DNA from: Streptomyces sp. GS7
Lineage (GTDB): Bacteria > Actinomycetota > Actinomycetes > Streptomycetales > Streptomycetaceae
NCBI RefSeq assembly: GCF_009834125.1
Contig: NZ_CP047146.1
Location: 5,325,501 to 5,389,500, forward strand
Reading direction: 5' to 3'
Length of the DNA: 64,000 bases
Shown: positions 60,185 through 64,000 of the stretch, in pieces
Layout of the letters: each line of letters starts with the position of its first letter
Position numbering within the stretch: position 1 is the first letter of the stretch
Made by a program: the position numbers and the translations under genes
The notes under the pieces: model-generated
Told to the model about the DNA's origin: nothing
Databases searched by the model: none
The model's input: the letters and a program-made list of their open reading frames with translations, nothing else

Positions 60185-61642
60185 TCACGGCGGTGCACGG
60201 CGCGTCGCCACCATCTCGGCCCAGGCCAGCCGCACCTCGTCGATGGCCTGAAGGTGCCCGCCGTCCTTCGCGCAGCGTCCGGCCCGTTCCAGCAGCCGCG
60301 CGGCCTCCTTCGGCGCCGCCCCGCCGCGTACGCGGGCCAGCGCGGTCAGGGCGAACGCCAGTGCCGTTCCGCCGAACGGCTCGGCCAGTTCGGCCGAGGC
60401 CAGCGCCAGCCGCTCGGCGTCCGCCCGTTCGCCGAGCAGGAGATGCAGTTCCGCCAGGTTGGCACGCTCGAAGGCGGTGGCCGTGGGACGGCCCGCCTGT
60501 TCGGCCAGCGCCAGCGCGCGGCGCCCGTACGCCAGCGCTTCCGCGTGCCGCCCCGCGCGGCGCTCGGTCTCCCGCAGTACGGACAGCACGGTGGCCAGCA
60601 GTGCCCGGTCGCCGGACTCCGCGGCCGGTGCCAGCGCCGATTCGGCGGGGCCGGCCGCTTCGTCCGCGAGACCGGACAGGCCCAGGCAGACGGTCTGCTG
60701 CGCGAGCGAACGGGCCAGCAGCACCGGACGGTCGGGCCCCCGGGCGGCTGCCGCACAGCGCTCCGCCGCCCGCGCGTCGGCCAGGCCCTCCTCGTACCGG
60801 CCGGAGTAGGACAGGACCGCCGAGCGTGCCATGTGGTGTGCGGCCCGGATGTCGTCGGGGGCAGCGGGGGCGGGCGGATGCGCGCCCAGGACCGCCAGCG
60901 CCGCGTCGGCGCCGCGGCTGCGGCCGAGCACCTCCGCCAGCCGGGCGGCGGCCAGGGTGCAGGCATCGCGCAGCCCTGCGCGTTCGTACGAGCACAGGGC
61001 CTCGCGCACCACGGTGACGGCTTCTTCGTAGCGTCCCGAGCGGTCCAGATGCAGCGCCCAGTCCAGCCGTACCCGCGCCGCGTCCGCCTCGGGGCGCGCC
61101 GCCCCGCCGCCGTGCGGCCGGCGGCCGTCGGCGAGTGCCCGCCGCAGGTCGGTCCGGTGCCGGGCCAGGCGCCGGCGGGCCGGTTCCGCCCAGGGCGCGT
61201 GGCGGTCCTCGGGCAGCAGCTCGCCGGTCAACGCCTCCAGGGCGTGGGCCAGTTCCCGTCGCCCGCCGCCGCTCAGCGCCCGCCGGGCGAGGGCTTCGGC
61301 CTCGTCGGTGTCCACACGTACTGTGTCCGGTACCAGTCGCAGCAGGTCGCCGTCGCCGGTCAGATACGCGGAGGCGCCGCGCGGCGGCAGCTCGGGCTCC
61401 AGCGCGTGCCGGACGGTGTGCAGCGCCACGCGGAGACTGCCCAGCGCGGCGCGGAGTTCGGCGTGCGGCCAGCACACGGCCATGATCTGCTCGCGGTGGA
61501 GTGCGTGGTCCGGGGCGAGGGCCAGCAGCTTGACCAGGGTCCGGGCGCTGGGCCGCGACCACCGCTCCACAAGCGGTGCACCGCCCTCGCGTACGGTCCG
61601 GAACCCGCCGAGCAGACGAATGCGCAGCAGTGGGGGATGCAT
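60185..61642 (-). CDS. SARP-like transcriptional regulator with TPR region
   Basis: A 485-residue regulator. Residues 5-100 form an OmpR-like winged helix (IRLLGGFRTVREG ... ARTLVKLLALAPDHALHREQI); a short activation-domain region and a long Ala/Leu/Arg-rich TPR array follow. It lacks an ATPase domain. It is divergent from a secreted protein gene. A -10-like TAGAGT at 61657-61652 lies so near the ATG that the message may be almost leaderless. Confidence 0.85.
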   Translation of the reverse strand: MHPPLLRIRLLGGFRTVREGGAPLVERWSRPSARTLVKLLALAPDHALHREQIMAVCWPHAELRAALGSLRVALHTVRHALEPELPPRGASAYLTGDGDLLRLVPDTVRVDTDEAEALARRALSGGGRRELAHALEALTGELLPEDRHAPWAEPARRRLARHRTDLRRALADGRRPHGGGAARPEADAARVRLDWALHLDRSGRYEEAVTVVREALCSYERAGLRDACTLAAARLAEVLGRSRGADAALAVLGAHPPAPAAPDDIRAAHHMARSAVLSYSGRYEEGLADARAAERCAAAARGPDRPVLLARSLAQQTVCLGLSGLADEAAGPAESALAPAAESGDRALLATVLSVLRETERRAGRHAEALAYGRRALALAEQAGRPTATAFERANLAELHLLLGERADAERLALASAELAEPFGGTALAFALTALARVRGGAAPKEAARLLERAGRCAKDGGHLQAIDEVRLAWAEMVATRRAPP

Positions 61643-61658
61643 GGGCCGGTCACTCTAA

Positions 61659-61673
61659 CCGGTTCCGAACCGG
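61659..61673. promoter_or_regulatory. CCGGTT-N3-AACCGG palindrome upstream of the SARP-like gene
   Basis: A perfect 6+3+6 inverted repeat 17 bases upstream of the SARP-like start and next to the predicted -10 box. It is probably an operator. Confidence 0.5.
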
Positions 61674-61895
61674 ACTGGTGGGCATGGGAGTTACCCCGGC
61701 GTTACTGGCCGGATCCGGCCCCTGATCGGGGCACGTCGCCCGGGGTCCGCCCGTGCGAACGCGTCAATGTCGCCGGGCCCACCGTGAGGCCGGATGACGC
61801 GCGTTGACGAGGGGACGGGGGTTGCTGAGGATGGGCGCGTGCACCGCGCCCGGCCCCGCGATGTCACCCCCACCCCACGTCCTTGAGGAGGAAGC

Positions 61896-62489
61896 GTGAA
61901 GCGCTCCCGTGCCCTTGCCGTGTCCGTTCTCGTCCTGGTCTCCGGTACGGCCGCGACGGCCAACGCGGCCGGTACGGCCCACGGCCACCCCGTTGCCGCT
62001 CCCGCACGGCACGCCGTGTCCGCGGATGCGGCCTGGTGCGAGCAGCAGGGCGGCAAGGCCGAGACCCGCGTCCCCTACTACACCGGCACCGGCAACAAGA
62101 TCACCCCGCTGGGCGGTGAACGCGAGATGTGCGTCTTCTCGGCCGGCGACGACAGCAAGATCATGATCGCCGCTGACACCCTGGCCGCGGACAAGCCGAC
62201 CCTGGCCGCCCTCGCCTATGTCCGCAAGCCCGCCGGCCCGAGCAGCCCCGGCAATCCGTCCATCGCCTACTGCCAGGGCATCAACGGCACCGCCATGTTC
62301 GGCAACAGGCCGACGGACGGCGGCGGTTGGGGCCCCAGGGCCGAGACCGACCCGTCGAAGGCGACCTCCGCCTGCATGTTCGCCGACGGCTCGGTGATCG
62401 ACGCCTGGGGGCTGAAGTACCACCAGGGCGGGGTGATCCGCGGCGCCGATCTGACGAAGAAGTTCCGCGCCGCCATCCCGGGAGCGTGA
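61896..62489 (+). CDS. secreted protein with DUF333-like repeats, unknown function
   Basis: A 197-residue exported protein. A signal peptide (MKRSRALAVSVLVLVSGTAATANAAG) precedes two similar halves, each with Cys pairs and a C-x-F-x-x-G/D pattern (WCEQQGG ... MCVFSAGDDS; YCQGING ... ACMFADGSVID). This is reminiscent of the DUF333 domain of putative hemolysins. The GTG at 61896 has GAGGAGG 4 bases upstream. The role is unknown. Confidence 0.75.
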   Translation: MKRSRALAVSVLVLVSGTAATANAAGTAHGHPVAAPARHAVSADAAWCEQQGGKAETRVPYYTGTGNKITPLGGEREMCVFSAGDDSKIMIAADTLAADKPTLAALAYVRKPAGPSSPGNPSIAYCQGINGTAMFGNRPTDGGGWGPRAETDPSKATSACMFADGSVIDAWGLKYHQGGVIRGADLTKKFRAAIPGA

Positions 62490-62635
62490 CAGAAGGCCGC
62501 GTGCCCGCCGGTTCTCCGGCCGACGGGCCCGGCCCGCCTCGTCAACCGGTGCAGTCACCTACGAGGACAGCGTCGCCACGCGGCGTTTCGCAGCCGCGGC
62601 GGCAGCCTCTCCGGCCGGGCGCCTACTTCCACGTC

Positions 62636-62695
62636 GGGGTGACCACCCGCGGGGTGACCACCCGCGGGGTGACCACCCGCGGGGTGACCACCGGC
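62636..62695. repeat. four tandem 15-base repeats
   Basis: GGGGTGACCACCCGC is repeated four times head to tail (the last copy ends CCGGC). Each copy contains the palindrome GGGTG-AC-CACCC. It lies between the secreted protein gene and the LURP-like gene; the remaining 62490-62811 sequence shows no gene. Confidence 0.9.
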
Positions 62696-62811
62696 GACGG
62701 GCGACGGCGCAGCCGCCACTTGATCACAAGAATCCGCGGGCGCGCGTACAGCAGGCCCACCTCCCGCGCCCTGTGCACGGCGCGCCCCGCTCGCGCGGAT
62801 CGCCCGCCGGC

Positions 62812-63315
62812 TCAGAGGTTGGTGAGCTTTTCGCCCTTGAGGTCCTGAAGGGTGTGGTCGACGCACACCGCCAGGACGACCAGCAGCGTCTCGTCCTGCG
62901 GGCTCATCACGTCGACGGCGTACGCGTCCCGGATGCTGAACCAGCGCCGGGAGATGTGCGCCAGAGTTGTGCCCTCGTGCTGGATGTCGAACTCCCGGTC
63001 CCAGAAGTTCCCGACTATCCGCAGCCGCCGCCCGTCTTGCAGACTGACCTTGAAGCGGTCCCCGAAGAGGCTGAACGTCCGCTTGCTGATCCGGCCCACC
63101 AGCTCGCCGTCCCGCTTGATCAGGATGGTGTGGTGGAAGGTGAGCGCCTTCTTGACGATGCTGGCGATCTGGTTGCCCTGGGTGTCCACGAAGTCGAAGG
63201 TGGTGCGCAGGCGCAGCAGTTTCCTGTTGACCTTGTACAGCTTCTCCCGGTGTTCGGTTTCGATCCAGGCTTCCTCATGGAAGGCCAACATGCGATCGCG
63301 TACCAGGTAACGCAT
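62812..63315 (-). CDS. LURP-one-related / Tubby-C-like family protein
   Basis: A 167-residue cytoplasmic protein rich in beta strands: MRYLVRDRMLAFHEEAWIE, FVDTQGNQIASI, SLFGDRFKV and WFSIRDAYAVDV match the LURP-one-related group, which folds like the Tubby C-terminal domain and often binds membranes or lipids. GGGGA lies 6 bases before the ATG at 63315. Function in bacteria is little known. Confidence 0.8.
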   Translation of the reverse strand: MRYLVRDRMLAFHEEAWIETEHREKLYKVNRKLLRLRTTFDFVDTQGNQIASIVKKALTFHHTILIKRDGELVGRISKRTFSLFGDRFKVSLQDGRRLRIVGNFWDREFDIQHEGTTLAHISRRWFSIRDAYAVDVMSPQDETLLVVLAVCVDHTLQDLKGEKLTNL

Positions 63316-63514
63316 GGAAATTCCCCGTCCAGATCGTTGTGCCAGGCCGGCCGGTGGCACCGTGCCGGCCCAGAGCGTAACGGGGATCCGCTTCCGACGA
63401 GACCGGGGGGCCGCGATCGGGGCGGAGAAGCGGCTGCAGGTCCGGCGCGGCGTCGGTCGGCCGCGCGCTGCGACCGCGGGAGCGCGCCCGGAGCACCGCG
63501 GGCACGCACGATCA

Positions 63515-64000
63515 TCAACAGGGAGGCACCCGGCGCCGGTCGAAGTGGGCGAGCAGCCGCTGTACGGCCTGGTCCCGGGCGCTCCGCGGCTCCTCCGCCG
63601 TGACGCACTGCACGGCGTAGCTGCGTACCATCTCCGACCACACATAGTGGCCTTGGGCATGTTCTTCGAGGAGGTGGGCGTCGCACAGTTCGGCGAGGTG
63701 CCGGCGGGTGCGCTCGGTGTCCTGGCCGGCCAGGACACCCGCGTCCTGGGTCTCCACGTACGGGCCGGGGTGCAGACCAAGGAAGCGGAAGAGCCGGGCG
63801 GCGCCGCTCGACAGGGCACGGTAGCTGAGGTAGAGGCAGGTCTCCATGGCCAGATCGGCGTCGTGCGCGGACAGCTCCTGCAGCCAGCGGCTCTCGCCGG
63901 CCAGCTTCTTCGTCCAGCAGTTCAACGACCACTCGGGGTGCGCCATCAGCCGGACGGCGGCGATCCGCAGCGCCAGCGGCAGCCGGTCGCACCGCTCGAC
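63515..64000 (-). CDS. NB-ARC/SARP-type regulator, C-terminal part (cut by right edge)
   Basis: The visible 161 codons, from the edge to a TGA at 63515, begin CDRLPLALRIAAVRLMAHPE and include LYLSYRALSSGAARLFRFLG. This is the end of an NB-ARC nucleotide-binding module and the following winged-helix part, as in AfsR-like regulators. The protein ends soon after with RLLAHFDRRR, so the usual long TPR tail is absent. The N-terminus lies beyond the window. Confidence 0.75.
   Translation of the reverse strand, partial: VERCDRLPLALRIAAVRLMAHPEWSLNCWTKKLAGESRWLQELSAHDADLAMETCLYLSYRALSSGAARLFRFLGLHPGPYVETQDAGVLAGQDTERTRRHLAELCDAHLLEEHAQGHYVWSEMVRSYAVQCVTAEEPRSARDQAVQRLLAHFDRRRVPPC

Noticed and set aside
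62636..62695. Short CRISPR array
   Set aside because: The 15-base units are directly contiguous with no spacers, and no cas genes are near.

Overview
The window is very GC-rich, has the codon bias of a high-GC actinomycete, and looks like Streptomyces: GTG starts, SARP and HxlR regulators, a TTA codon in a pathway regulator, a DmdR-type iron box and a rifamycin-associated element are all visible. The whole sequence was read by eye. Family names rest on recognised motifs, not on database searches.

Bases 1-29219 form one leftward operon of a trans-AT (AT-less) type I polyketide synthase. In order of transcription it holds a possible 20-codon leader ORF, a trans-acyltransferase fused to a type II thioesterase, a discrete ACP, an asparagine-synthase-like amidotransferase, PKS A (KS-DH-KR-ACP / KS-B-ACP / KS) and PKS B (KR-ACP / KS-ACP / KS-DH-KR-MT-ACP / KS-KR-MT-ACP / KS...), which leaves the window on the left. 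The amidotransferase-ACP-AT cassette followed by KS-DH-KR-ACP and KS-B-ACP modules is the signature of glutarimide polyketides (the cycloheximide, streptimidone, iso-migrastatin and lactimidomycin family). The inferred logic is: malonamyl-ACP starter, an unsaturated intermediate from module 1, Michael-type branching in module 2, glutarimide ring closure, then linear extension. Release and tailoring genes must lie to the left. A divergent SARP-ATPase-TPR regulator (29501-33142), with an in-frame TTA codon and a row of GGCAAGG-like heptads in the shared promoter region, probably controls the operon.

Bases 33143-48300 are a patchwork of ordinary accessory genes: a PAS/GAF/PP2C/HATPase phosphatase, a small unknown protein, an IS5-type transposase remnant, a VOC protein, an SDR under a good iron box, a secreted serine beta-lactamase-like hydrolase, a NarL-type two-component system convergent with an ABC exporter, an MFS transporter divergent from an HxlR regulator, a zinc-ribbon protein and a DJ-1/PfpI protein.

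Bases 48369-52617 hold a rifamycin phosphotransferase gene (rph) behind a truncated glycosyltransferase ORF and a rifamycin-associated element, followed by broken genes (NlpC/P60 fragment, frameshifted unknown gene). Bases 52618-58013 carry a GH5 glycosidase, two divergent citrate-synthase-family genes (one fused to a DNA-binding domain) around a palindrome-rich operator region, and an atypical SDR. Bases 58592-64000 carry a LysR/CMD-family divergent pair, a SARP-like regulator, a secreted protein, a LURP-one/Tubby-like protein and the 3' end of an NB-ARC-type regulator cut by the right edge.
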